A DNA stretch of 19,582 nt from Deltaproteobacteria bacterium UBA2385 (lineage in GTDB: Bacteria > Myxococcota_A > UBA796 > UBA2385): NCBI GenBank assembly GCA_002343455.1, contig DDSR01000442.1, forward strand, positions 1-19,582. The letters are read 5' to 3'. The notes under the pieces were generated by a model. That model searched no databases. It worked only from the letters and a program-made list of their open reading frames with translations, and had not been told where the DNA came from. The position numbers and the translations under genes were made by a program. This document shows positions 7,162 through 14,268 of this stretch, piece after piece; position 1 is the first letter of the stretch; every line of letters begins with the position of its first letter.

Positions 7162-8033
7162 GCCCGACGCCGATCTTCGTCCTGGGAGGGCCGACCGCCG
7201 CGGGCAAGACCGAGCTGGCGATCGAGCTGGCCGAGCGCTTCGGGGCCCGCCTCGTCAGCGCTGACGCGATGCAGGTCTATCGGGGCATGGACATCGGCAC
7301 GGCCAAGCCCGCTCCCGAGCTGCTGACGCGCTTTCCTCACGACTGCGTCGATGTGCGCGAGGTCGACGAGGAGTTCAGCGTCGCGGACTTCCTGCGGGCG
7401 GTCGAGCGGGCCCGGGCGGAGTCCGAGCGGGTGATCGTGGTCGGCGGGACGCCCTTCTGGCTGAGGGCGCTGGTCCGGCCGCTGGCCACGCTGCCGCCGG
7501 GTGACGCGGAGCTGCGGGCTCGCCTGGAGGAGCTGGAAGACCCGCACGCCCGGCTGGCCGAGGTCGATCCGCGCAGCGCCGCCCGCCTGCACAAGAACGA
7601 CCGGGTGCGGGTGGTCCGCGCCCTCGAGGTCCACGCCCTCAGCGGTCGCCCGATGAGCGAGCTGTGGGAGGAGGACGCGGGGCAGGCTGGCCCGCCGACG
7701 GTGGTCGCCTGGCTGGATCGGGAGGAGCTGCGGCCGCGGATCGCGCAGCGGCTGAGCGCGATGCTGGCGCAGGGCTACCTGGAGGAGGTGAGGGGACTGC
7801 TGGCGCGCGGCTACGGCCCCGACCACAAGCCGATGCGATCGCTGGGCTACCGCCACCTCAGCGAGCACCTGCGCGGAGAGATCCCCCTGGACGAGGCCGA
7901 GCGCCGGACCGAGCGGGACACCTGGCAGCTGGCGCGCAAGCAGCGCACCTGGGCCCGCGGGCTGGGGTGGGTCGCGGTCGACCCCGCCGAGGTGCGTCGG
8001 CGCGCCGTCGAGGTTTTTTCTCGACCCGCTTGA
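7158..8033 (+). CDS. miaA: tRNA dimethylallyltransferase MiaA
   Basis: Transfers a dimethylallyl group from DMAPP to N6 of A37 in tRNAs that read codons starting with U. The 291-aa protein has the P-loop GPTAAGKT at residues 11-18, SADAMQVYRGMDIGTAKP, a GGTPFWLRAL variant of the usual GGTGLYLRAL, NDRVRVVRALEV, and the tRNA-binding RSLGYRHL plus ARKQRTWARGL near the C terminus. The GTG start at 7158 overlaps the mutL TGA by 4 nt, with GGAG at 7148-7151 as the likely ribosome site. The mutL-miaA order is conserved in many bacteria. The last codons contain a small inverted repeat around a run of six T (8007-8025). Coding on this strand pauses after it, and the next gene starts 134 nt later. Confidence 0.97.
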   Translation: MSPTPIFVLGGPTAAGKTELAIELAERFGARLVSADAMQVYRGMDIGTAKPAPELLTRFPHDCVDVREVDEEFSVADFLRAVERARAESERVIVVGGTPFWLRALVRPLATLPPGDAELRARLEELEDPHARLAEVDPRSAARLHKNDRVRVVRALEVHALSGRPMSELWEEDAGQAGPPTVVAWLDREELRPRIAQRLSAMLAQGYLEEVRGLLARGYGPDHKPMRSLGYRHLSEHLRGEIPLDEAERRTERDTWQLARKQRTWARGLGWVAVDPAEVRRRAVEVFSRPA

Positions 8034-8059
8034 CCGCGAACCATGATGTTGTGCATGAT
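8030..8059 (+). promoter_or_regulatory. Possible sigma70-type promoter
   Basis: TTGACC at 8030-8035 (5 of 6 to the -35 consensus) and CATGAT at 8054-8059 (4 of 6 to the -10) are separated by 18 nt, in the most AT-rich gap of the window. It would start transcription around 8066, ahead of the lipoprotein gene at 8168. It overlaps the miaA stop codon. This is sequence match only. Confidence 0.35.
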
Positions 8060-8065
8060 GAACTT

Positions 8066-8081
8066 GGTTGACTCGTCAACC
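8066..8081. promoter_or_regulatory. Perfect dyad, candidate operator
   Basis: GGTTGAC-TC-GTCAACC is a perfect inverted repeat with 7-nt arms and a 2-nt spacer. It lies right where transcription from the proposed promoter would begin. That placement and short spacer suit a homodimeric repressor better than an RNA hairpin. No T run follows, so it is not an intrinsic terminator. The cognate regulator is unknown and no regulator gene is in the window. Confidence 0.4.
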
Positions 8082-8157
8082 CATCGCTCTCAGGCACGCT
8101 CTCACCGGGCTTTCGAATGCGGTTCGGTTTCACACCGTCATTGGTGTCGAGATCTGC

Positions 8158-8162
8158 GGAGG
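8158..8162 (+). promoter_or_regulatory. Strong Shine-Dalgarno setting the lipoprotein start
   Basis: GGAGG lies 5 nt before the ATG at 8168. This decides that start over the in-frame ATG at 8117, which would put 17 extra residues before a normal lipoprotein signal peptide. Confidence 0.7.
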
Positions 8163-8167
8163 CTCCC

Positions 8168-8857
8168 ATGACCCGGTCCCCCCTGTCCCCTGTCGCTCCT
8201 CGCGTAGCTCTCCTTCCACTCCTGGCGGCCCTCTCTGCCCAGCTCATCGGCTGCGGCAGCGTGCGCTACCGCGAGAACTTCGCCCCCGAGGGCGAGATCC
8301 GGCACATCGTGGTGCAGAGCGACGCGGGCCTGGTCGAGCTGGTCGCCGGCGACTCGCTGCGCGTCGAGCGCGCCATTCATGGCCCCGAGCTGGCGCTCTC
8401 GCTCTCCCACTCGGTCGAGGACGGCGTCCTGACCCTGCAGGCGCGCTGCAAGCGCCTGATGCCCTGCGCGGTCGACACCCGCGTCCAGGTCCCGGACGGG
8501 GTCTCGGTCTCGGTCGATCTGGGCCAGGGCGAGGTCTGGGCGACCGGCATCGCGCAGCTCGAGCTCGAGCTGGACGAGGGCCTCGTCGACCTCGACCTGG
8601 ACGGCCAGCTCAACGCCAGCGTGGGGGAGGGCGTGGTGCGTGCCCGGCTGGGTGAAGGCAGCAGCGCGCACGTGGGCGTCGGCAAGGGCGACATCCTGGT
8701 GCAGGTCCCCTCGGGCGCCTGGGATGTCGAGGCGGTCACCCCCAGCCTGGACACCAGCCACGTCTCCATCCTCAGCGGCGCCCCCAGCAGCCTCGACCTG
8801 GTGGCCCCCGCGGGCCGCGTCCAGGTCCTGGGCATGGTTGACCTCGCGCGCCGCTGA
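8168..8857 (+). CDS. DUF4097-like repeat lipoprotein of unknown function
   Basis: The 229-aa protein starts with a signal peptide whose hydrophobic stretch ends in QLIGC, giving a lipidated Cys29; it should be anchored in a membrane facing the periplasm or the surface. The rest is a run of short beta-strand-like repeats rich in Val, Leu, Asp and Gly (IVVQSDAGLVELVAGD, LDLDGQLNASVGEGVVRARLGEG, VGVGKGDILVQVPSGAWDVEA). This is the pattern of DUF4097-type or adhesin-like beta-solenoid proteins. A Cys pair (RCKRLMPC) precedes VDTRVQVPDGVSVSVDLGQG and could form a disulfide. No catalytic motif is visible. The start is set by GGAGG at 8158-8162. The 5' gap holds a possible promoter and dyad, so this may be the first gene of a unit continuing into accA 42 nt later. 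Confidence 0.8.
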   Translation: MTRSPLSPVAPRVALLPLLAALSAQLIGCGSVRYRENFAPEGEIRHIVVQSDAGLVELVAGDSLRVERAIHGPELALSLSHSVEDGVLTLQARCKRLMPCAVDTRVQVPDGVSVSVDLGQGEVWATGIAQLELELDEGLVDLDLDGQLNASVGEGVVRARLGEGSSAHVGVGKGDILVQVPSGAWDVEAVTPSLDTSHVSILSGAPSSLDLVAPAGRVQVLGMVDLARR

Positions 8858-8899
8858 TCCGGCTCGCGCTGACTGGTGGGGGGCGGGTTACACGCGCGC

Positions 8900-9928
8900 A
8901 TGGACTTCGTACTCGAGTTCGAGCGGCCACTCATCGAGCTGGCCCGGCGCATCGACGGCCTGCGGCAGATCGAGCAGGAGAGCGGCGCGGACCTCTCTGG
9001 AGCCATCGAGCAGCTCCGGCGGCAGTCCGAGCGCCTCCAGCGCCAGATCTTCTCCTCGCTCTCGCCCTGGCAGCGGGCCCAGCTCTCTCGCCATCCGGGG
9101 CGCCCCTTCACCCTGGACCTGGTGGCCGGGCTCTTCACCGACTGGTCCGAGGTCCACGGCGACCGGGCCGGGCACGAAGACGCCGCCATCGTCTGCGGGC
9201 TGGCGCGCTTCGACGGCCGACCGGTCTGCGTGATCGGCCACCAGAAGGGCCGCAACACCCGCGAGAACATCCAGCGCAACTTCGGGATGCCCCGGCCCGA
9301 GGGCTACCGCAAGGCCCTGCGGGTGATGCGGCTGGCCGAGCGCTTCGGGCTGCCGATCCTGACCTTCATCGACACCCCCGGCGCCTACCCGGGCATCGAC
9401 GCCGAAGAGCGCGGCCAGGCCGAGGCCATCGCCCGCAACATCATGGAGATGGCCACCCTGCGCGTCCCCGTGGTCTGCACGGTGATCGGCGAGGGTGGCT
9501 CCGGCGGCGCGCTGGCCATCGGCGTCGGCAACCGGGTGATGATGATGGAGAACGCCATCTACTCGGTGATCTCGCCCGAGGGCTGCGCCGCCATCCTCTG
9601 GCGCGATCGGGCCGAAGGACCGCGGGCCGCCGCGGCGCTGCGCATCACGGCGCAGGACTGCCTGGAGCTCGGGGTGATCGACCAGGTCGTGGTCGAGCCG
9701 GCCGGGGGCGCCCACCGGGACACGGCGGCGGCGATCGAGTCGCTGGGGACCGCCCTGCGCGCCCAGCTGGCCTCGCTGCAGGGGTTGGACGGCGCCGGCC
9801 TGGTGGCCGACCGGTACGAGCACTTCCGGCGCTTGGGGGCCTGGACGGATCCCGACGGGATCAGCGGCGGGTGTGGTGCGGGCGCGATCAGCGCGGGCGC
9901 GGGCGCCGGATCCATCGAGCCGGCCTGA
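8900..9928 (+). CDS. accA: Acetyl-CoA carboxylase carboxyltransferase subunit alpha
   Basis: With AccD it moves the carboxyl group from biotin-BCCP to acetyl-CoA, forming malonyl-CoA for fatty acid synthesis. The 342-aa protein begins MDFVLEFERPLIELARRIDGLR, as in the family, and contains the core GRNTRENIQRNFGMPRPEGYRKALR. It continues with TFIDTPGAYPGIDAEERGQAEAIA, the oxyanion-forming GEGGSGGALAI, and SPEGCAAILWRD. The ATG at 8900 matches the family N terminus; an in-frame GTG at 8876 only adds eight Gly-rich residues. The Shine-Dalgarno is weak. The C-terminal end is unusual, a low-complexity Gly/Ala tail (SGGCGAGAISAGAGAGS) that makes it somewhat longer than the E. coli protein (319 aa). 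accD is not in the window. aroA follows after 2 nt. Confidence 0.97.
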   Translation: MDFVLEFERPLIELARRIDGLRQIEQESGADLSGAIEQLRRQSERLQRQIFSSLSPWQRAQLSRHPGRPFTLDLVAGLFTDWSEVHGDRAGHEDAAIVCGLARFDGRPVCVIGHQKGRNTRENIQRNFGMPRPEGYRKALRVMRLAERFGLPILTFIDTPGAYPGIDAEERGQAEAIARNIMEMATLRVPVVCTVIGEGGSGGALAIGVGNRVMMMENAIYSVISPEGCAAILWRDRAEGPRAAAALRITAQDCLELGVIDQVVVEPAGGAHRDTAAAIESLGTALRAQLASLQGLDGAGLVADRYEHFRRLGAWTDPDGISGGCGAGAISAGAGAGSIEPA

Positions 9929-9930
9929 GC

Positions 9931-11259
9931 GTGGCAGGGGACGGTCGCGTCGAGGTGGCGCCTGCCACCGGGCCGCTGCGCGGGCGGGTCTGCGTCCCCG
10001 GAGACAAGTCCATCGCCCACCGTGCGCTGATCTTCGCCGGCCTGGCGGAGGGCCGGGCGCGCCTCCGCGGGATGCCCGATGGCGCCGATCTCGCCTCGAC
10101 CGCGCGCTGCATGCGGACGCTGGGGCTGCGCCTCTCCCGGAGCGGCCCGGACCTGGTGATCCACGGCGCCGGGGGGCGGCTGCGGGAGCCCGTGGCGCCG
10201 CTGGACTGCGGCAACTCCGGGACGACCATGCGCCTGCTGTCGGGGCTGCTCGCCGGCCAGCCACGCTTCGCCGTCCTGGTGGGCGACGCCTCGCTCTCCC
10301 GACGCCCGATGCGCCGGGTGGTGGATCCGCTGCGGGCAATGGGGGCCAGCCTGGACGGCCGGGACGCTGGCGCGCGCGCGCCGATCGCGCTGCGGGGCTC
10401 CTCCTCCCTCGTGGGCATCCGCTGGGAGAACCCCAGCTCCTCGGCGCAGGTCCGGACGGCCTTGCTGCTGGCTGGCTTGCAGGCCGGGGGGACGACCGAC
10501 ATCCGGGATCCCCTGGCCTCTCGCGATCATGGCGAGCGCCTGCTTCGCGCCATGGGCGCCCCCATCCGGCAGCTCCAGGAGCCCTCCGGGCTCTCCTGCC
10601 AGGTCCAGGCCGCTGCGCTGGAGCTGGTCGACCTCGACGTGCCCGGTGACATCTCCAGCGCCGCCTTTTTGCTGGTGGCCGCCGCCCTGGTGCCGGGCTC
10701 CCGGCTGCAGCTCTCCTCGGTGGGCCTGAACCCCACGCGGACCGGAATCCTCGAGGTGCTCGCGGCGATGGGGCGGCCGGTGACAATCCAGCCGCTCCAG
10801 GGCCAGCCGCTCCAGGGCCAACCAATCGAGCCCCTGGGCGAGCTGCTGGCGGAGTCCGGGGCGCTGCGGGGCATCGAGATCGGCGGGGCGCTGGTCCCGC
10901 GGCTGATCGACGAGCTGCCGATCCTCGCGGTGGCGGCCGCCTTCGCCCACGGGCGAACCCGCATCCGGGACGCGGCCGAGCTTCGGGTCAAGGAGAGCGA
11001 CCGGATCGCCTCCACCGCTCAGGCGCTGCGCGCCATCGGCGCCCAGGTCGAGGAGCTGCCCGACGGCCTGGAGATCGAGGGCAGCGCCGGGGCTCCCCTG
11101 GAGGGCGGCGAGGTCGACGCCTCCGGCGACCATCGCATCGCCATGGCCGCCGCCATCGCCGCGCTGCACACCCGCCGCGGGGTCCGCATCCGCGGCGCGC
11201 GGAGCGTCGCGACCTCCTACCCTTCCTTCTTCGCCACCGTGGAGCGCCTGCGTGCTTGA
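9931..11259 (+). CDS. aroA: 3-phosphoshikimate 1-carboxyvinyltransferase (EPSP synthase)
   Basis: Sixth step of the shikimate pathway: joins PEP to shikimate-3-phosphate. The 442-aa protein has PGDKSIAHRALIFAGLAEG at about residues 23-41, LDCGNSGTTMRLLSG, RRPMRRVVDPL, RVKESDRIAST and SGDHRIAMA. Several features match the class II form of the enzyme: GDKS at 24-27, RDHGE at 198-202, and NPTR at 267-270. SAQVR at 171-175 differs from the usual SAQxK by Arg for Lys. The GTG at 9931 follows the accA stop by 2 nt and starts just before the first conserved strand; this start is likely but has little Shine-Dalgarno support. A tandem 15-nt duplication adds five residues (see repeat). The gene is followed by cmk with an 8-nt overlap, a common partner. 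Confidence 0.95.
   Translation: MAGDGRVEVAPATGPLRGRVCVPGDKSIAHRALIFAGLAEGRARLRGMPDGADLASTARCMRTLGLRLSRSGPDLVIHGAGGRLREPVAPLDCGNSGTTMRLLSGLLAGQPRFAVLVGDASLSRRPMRRVVDPLRAMGASLDGRDAGARAPIALRGSSSLVGIRWENPSSSAQVRTALLLAGLQAGGTTDIRDPLASRDHGERLLRAMGAPIRQLQEPSGLSCQVQAAALELVDLDVPGDISSAAFLLVAAALVPGSRLQLSSVGLNPTRTGILEVLAAMGRPVTIQPLQGQPLQGQPIEPLGELLAESGALRGIEIGGALVPRLIDELPILAVAAAFAHGRTRIRDAAELRVKESDRIASTAQALRAIGAQVEELPDGLEIEGSAGAPLEGGEVDASGDHRIAMAAAIAALHTRRGVRIRGARSVATSYPSFFATVERLRA
10789..10818 (+). repeat. In-frame 15-bp tandem duplication inside aroA
   Basis: CAGCCGCTCCAGGGC occurs twice head to tail (10789-10803, 10804-10818), then begins a third, diverged copy (CAACCAATC). It encodes QPLQGQPLQG at residues 287-296 of AroA. 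Being a multiple of three, it leaves the frame intact and is most simply explained by replication slippage in a region between conserved motifs. Confidence 0.85.
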
Positions 11260-11953
11260 ACCTGCCGCCCCCAGTCCCGCCGTTCGGGGAATCCGCATCG
11301 CCATCGACGGACCCGCCGCCTCGGGCAAGGGCACCGTCGCCCGCGCCGTGGCCACCGCGCTCGGCTACCTCTACATCGACACCGGGGCGATGTACCGGGC
11401 GCTTGGCCTCGCCGCGCGACGGGCGGGCCTCCGCGTCGACGACGCAGCGGGCCTCTCCTCCCTGGCCAGCGGCCTGCCGCTGGACTTCGCCTGGGACGGG
11501 CAGCGCGCCCGCGTGATGCTGGGAGAGGAGGACGTGAGCGTCGCCATCCGCGAGCCGGAGATCGGCGCGATGGCCTCGGCCGTGGCCGTGCACCCGCAGG
11601 TCCGAGCCGAGCTGGTCCGCCGCCAGCAGCTCCTGGCCGCCCGGGGGCGGGTGGTCGTCGACGGCCGGGACATCGGCACCGTCGTCCTGCCCGACGCCGA
11701 GCTGAAGCTGTACCTGGACGCCTCCCTCTCCGAACGCGCCCGCCGGCGCCACGAAGAGTTCCAGGCCAAGGGTGAGCGCGTGGCGCTGGCCGAGGTCGAG
11801 GCCGAGATCCGGGACCGAGACGCGCAGGACAGCGGCCGGGCCACGGGACCGCTGCAGGTCGCGCCAGGGGCTGTCCTGCTGGACACGACCGGGCTGGGCA
11901 TCGACGAGGTCGTGCAGCGCGTGCTGCGGCTGGCCCAGCGCGCGGGAGCCTGA
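11252..11953 (+). CDS. cmk: Cytidylate kinase
   Basis: Phosphorylates CMP and dCMP with ATP for pyrimidine nucleotide supply. The 233-aa protein has the P-loop DGPAASGKGT at residues 19-28, YIDTGAMYRALGL for nucleotide binding, VVDGRDIGTVVLPDAELKLYLDAS, and RDRDAQDSGR in the lid region. The usual Cmk NMP-binding insert around GLPLDFAWDGQRARVML is present. The GTG at 11252 overlaps aroA by 8 nt, and the first 13 residues (LEPAAPSPAVRG) are a nonconserved lead before the first strand. A later start is possible but would lack a nearby conserved Met. Upstream aroA and downstream rpsA give the classic aroA-cmk-rpsA arrangement. Confidence 0.96.
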   Translation: MLEPAAPSPAVRGIRIAIDGPAASGKGTVARAVATALGYLYIDTGAMYRALGLAARRAGLRVDDAAGLSSLASGLPLDFAWDGQRARVMLGEEDVSVAIREPEIGAMASAVAVHPQVRAELVRRQQLLAARGRVVVDGRDIGTVVLPDAELKLYLDASLSERARRRHEEFQAKGERVALAEVEAEIRDRDAQDSGRATGPLQVAPGAVLLDTTGLGIDEVVQRVLRLAQRAGA

Positions 11954-11962
11954 GTCCGAGAC

Positions 11963-11989
11963 TTGACCTTCGGCGCTCGACCGCATAAG
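11963..11989 (+). promoter_or_regulatory. Possible promoter in the rpsA leader
   Basis: TTGACC (11963-11968) and CATAAG (11984-11989, 4 of 6 to the -10) are 15 nt apart, just after the cmk stop. The spacing is short. The 198-nt gap between cmk and rpsA is the longest between intact genes here, and rpsA is known in other bacteria to have its own promoters and an autoregulated leader, so some control element is expected. Confidence 0.3.
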
Positions 11990-12151
11990 GACCCGGGTCA
12001 TTCGGCCCGCCGTTTTGCGACAGGGACGCACTCGGTACTCAGGCCTGGCGATGCTCCGCGGAATCCTCCCGGCAGTGATCGTTCACCATCCCACCCCCCA
12101 TCCATCCATGCGGCCTCCACCCGGGAGCGCCCGCCCGAGGCCCATTCACCA

Positions 12152-13864
12152 ATGTCCGACAACACCTTCGATATCAACATCGACGAGCTCGACCGCGAAG
12201 ACTTCACCAAGCTGTTCGACAGCTACCTCGACGAGCGCTCCGTTCGCGAAGGGACGGTGGTCAAGGGACGAGTGCTCGGCATCGAAGGCGACTGGGTCAC
12301 CGTGGATGTCGGCTACAAGGCCGAAGGCGTGATCCCCAAGGAAGAGTTCATCGACGCCGACGGCAACCTGACCATCGCCGTGGACGACATGGTCGACGTC
12401 TTCCTGGACACCATGGACGAGGGCGAGGGCCAGCTGACCCTCAGCAAGCGCAAGGCCGACCAGATGAAGGCCTGGGAGGACATCTCCGACGCCTTCGAGG
12501 CGGGCGAGACCGTCAAGGGCGTCATCACCGCGCGCGTCAAGGGCGGCCTCTCGGTCGACATCGGCGTCAAGGCCTTCCTCCCCGGCAGCCAGGTGGACCT
12601 CCGCCCGGTCAAGAACCTGGAGAAGCTGCTCGGCCAGGAGACCGAGTTCCGCATCATCAAGTTCAACAAGCGCCGCGGCAACATCGTGCTCTCCCGCCGG
12701 GTCCTGCTCGAAGAAGAGCGCCAGGTCAAGCGCGCCGAGACCCTCAAGGATCTGCAGGTCGGCACCATCATGTACGGCGTGGTCAAGAACATCACGGACT
12801 ACGGCGCCTTCATCGACCTGGGCGGCATCGACGGCCTGCTGCACGTCACCGACATGACCTGGGGCCGCATCAACCACCCCTCCGAGATGGTCGAGGTCGG
12901 CCAGTCGATGGAGGTCAAGATCCTCAAGTACGACCCGGACAGCCAGCGCGTCAGCCTGGGCTACAAGCAGATCCGGCCCGACCCCTGGGACGAGGTCGAC
13001 ATCCGCTACCCCGTGGGCGCCATCGTCCGCGGCAAGGTCGTCAGCATGCCCGACTACGGTGTCTTCATCGAGCTCGAGGACGGCATCGAGGGCCTGGTCC
13101 ACATCTCCGAGATGACCTGGAACAAGCGGGTCAAGCACCCCAGCAAGCTGGTCAAGATGGACGACATCGTCGAGGCCAAGGTCCTCGGTGTCGACGTCGA
13201 GAACAAGCGCATCAGCCTCGGCATGCGCCAGCTCGAGATGAACCCCTGGGACGTGGTCGAGCAGAACTACCCGGTCGGCTCGATCGTCCGCGGCAAGGTG
13301 CGCAACATCACCGACTTCGGCGTCTTCGTGGGCATCGAAGAGGGCATCGACGGCCTGATCCACATCAGCGACCTGTCCTGGTCGCAGCGCGTCAAGCACC
13401 CCGTCGACATGTACCAGAAGGGCGACGACGTCGAGGCCCGGGTCAAGAACATCGACCGCGACAACGAGCGCTTCAGCCTCAGCCTCAAGGCCATGTCCGA
13501 TGACCCCTGGCTGTCGGTGCACGCCCGCTACTTCCTCGGCCAGGTCGTCAACGGCAAGGTCGTCAGCCGCACCGACTTCGGCGTCTTCGTCGAGATCGAG
13601 GACGGCGTCGAGGGCCTGGTCCACATGTCCGAGCTGAACAGCGGAGACGAGGACTGGAACGAGAAGTACGCCGACGGGACCCCGATGCTGGTGGAGATCC
13701 GCCGCATCGACCAGCACGACCGCAAGATCAGCCTGTCCGAGAAGGGCGCCACCGAGCGCGCCGACAACGACGGCAGCGTGCAGGACTACGTGGCCCGCCA
13801 GGGCGAGAGCACCGCTCGCCTGGGCGATGTGCTGGGTGATCTCTCCCGCAAGCTGGGCGGCTGA
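12152..13864 (+). CDS. rpsA: 30S ribosomal protein S1
   Basis: RNA-binding ribosomal protein that captures mRNA for initiation. The 570-aa product contains six S1 domains, close in size to the 557-aa E. coli protein. Approximate starts of the repeats are residues 32, 118, 203, 288, 375 and 462. Domains 3 to 6 show the classic pattern GxVxxxxxYGxFxxL...G.GLxHxS, for example ITDYGAFIDLGGIDGLLHVTDM, and the linker LEMNPWDVV and its relatives recur between them. The ATG at 12152 gives MSDNTFDINIDELDREDF, an acidic N terminus typical for S1. The frame stays open upstream to 11963, but that part is unlike S1, and only GAGG at 12137-12140 (11 nt away) serves as a ribosome site. S1 mRNAs in proteobacteria often lack a strong Shine-Dalgarno. 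The LapA-like gene follows after 41 nt. Confidence 0.97.
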   Translation: MSDNTFDINIDELDREDFTKLFDSYLDERSVREGTVVKGRVLGIEGDWVTVDVGYKAEGVIPKEEFIDADGNLTIAVDDMVDVFLDTMDEGEGQLTLSKRKADQMKAWEDISDAFEAGETVKGVITARVKGGLSVDIGVKAFLPGSQVDLRPVKNLEKLLGQETEFRIIKFNKRRGNIVLSRRVLLEEERQVKRAETLKDLQVGTIMYGVVKNITDYGAFIDLGGIDGLLHVTDMTWGRINHPSEMVEVGQSMEVKILKYDPDSQRVSLGYKQIRPDPWDEVDIRYPVGAIVRGKVVSMPDYGVFIELEDGIEGLVHISEMTWNKRVKHPSKLVKMDDIVEAKVLGVDVENKRISLGMRQLEMNPWDVVEQNYPVGSIVRGKVRNITDFGVFVGIEEGIDGLIHISDLSWSQRVKHPVDMYQKGDDVEARVKNIDRDNERFSLSLKAMSDDPWLSVHARYFLGQVVNGKVVSRTDFGVFVEIEDGVEGLVHMSELNSGDEDWNEKYADGTPMLVEIRRIDQHDRKISLSEKGATERADNDGSVQDYVARQGESTARLGDVLGDLSRKLGG

Positions 13865-13894
13865 GGGGAGGGGAGCTAAAGCGGCCGGAGCCAC

Positions 13895-13899
13895 AGGAG
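13895..13899 (+). promoter_or_regulatory. Ribosome binding site of the LapA-like gene
   Basis: AGGAG lies 6 nt before the ATG at 13906, so this short membrane protein is likely translated on its own from the rpsA transcript. Confidence 0.6.
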
Positions 13900-13905
13900 T
13901 AGCCG

Positions 13906-14268
13906 ATGACCCCGATCCGTTGGATCCAGCTGACGCTGTCCTTGCTCCTGCTCCTGCTGCTCTCCCTCTTCGTGGTCCAGAACTACGGTCGGACGACGGA
14001 CCTGTCCTTCGACCTGTACGTCTGGGCCGCCCACCTGGGCCGACCGGCGCCGGTCCCCCTCCTGCTCCTCACCGCTTTCGTGGCGGGGGGGGCGGTGGCG
14101 GGGATCTGGGGCCTGGTCGGCCGCTGGCGTCTGGGCCAGCGCGTAGAAGAGCTCGAGCAGGAGCTGGCGCGGCTCAGCCTCCGCTCGGGGTCCGGCGCGT
14201 CCTCCTCGTCCTCGTCCACGCCCTCGTCCGGCGCTGCCCGCACCCGTGACGATGACCCCTGGGCTTGA
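13906..14268 (+). CDS. LapA-like (DUF1049) inner-membrane protein
   Basis: The 120-aa protein has two predicted membrane segments, at about residues 6-24 (a run rich in Leu) and 49-70. A short coiled-coil heptad stretch follows (RVEELEQELARL), then a Ser-rich tail. FVVQNY after the first segment is the hallmark of the LapA/YciS family. In E. coli LapA works with LapB in control of LPS synthesis by FtsH and LpxC. In gammaproteobacteria lapA lies near rpsA and ihfB; here it directly follows rpsA without ihfB, which supports the assignment. No lapB is seen, so the LPS role is inference. A good AGGAG precedes the ATG. The 3' end overlaps the next gene. Confidence 0.75.
   Translation: MTPIRWIQLTLSLLLLLLLSLFVVQNYGRTTDLSFDLYVWAAHLGRPAPVPLLLLTAFVAGGAVAGIWGLVGRWRLGQRVEELEQELARLSLRSGSGASSSSSSTPSSGAARTRDDDPWA

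Noticed and set aside
8007..8025. Intrinsic terminator after miaA
   Set aside because: The T run is in the loop and no U tract follows the stem.
8066..8081. Transposon end or attachment site at the dyad
   Set aside because: No target duplication, integrase or mobile gene nearby; position relative to the promoter-like boxes suits an operator better.
11963..12151. N-terminal extension of rpsA using the earlier in-frame TTG
   Set aside because: The added sequence is unlike S1 and covers the whole leader; the ATG at 12152 gives the usual acidic S1 N terminus.
12146..13894. 582-codon minus-strand open frame opposite rpsA
   Set aside because: It is a mirror of the S1 repeats and is rich in Val, Asp, Leu and Ala only because of the codon complement; no independent evidence of coding.
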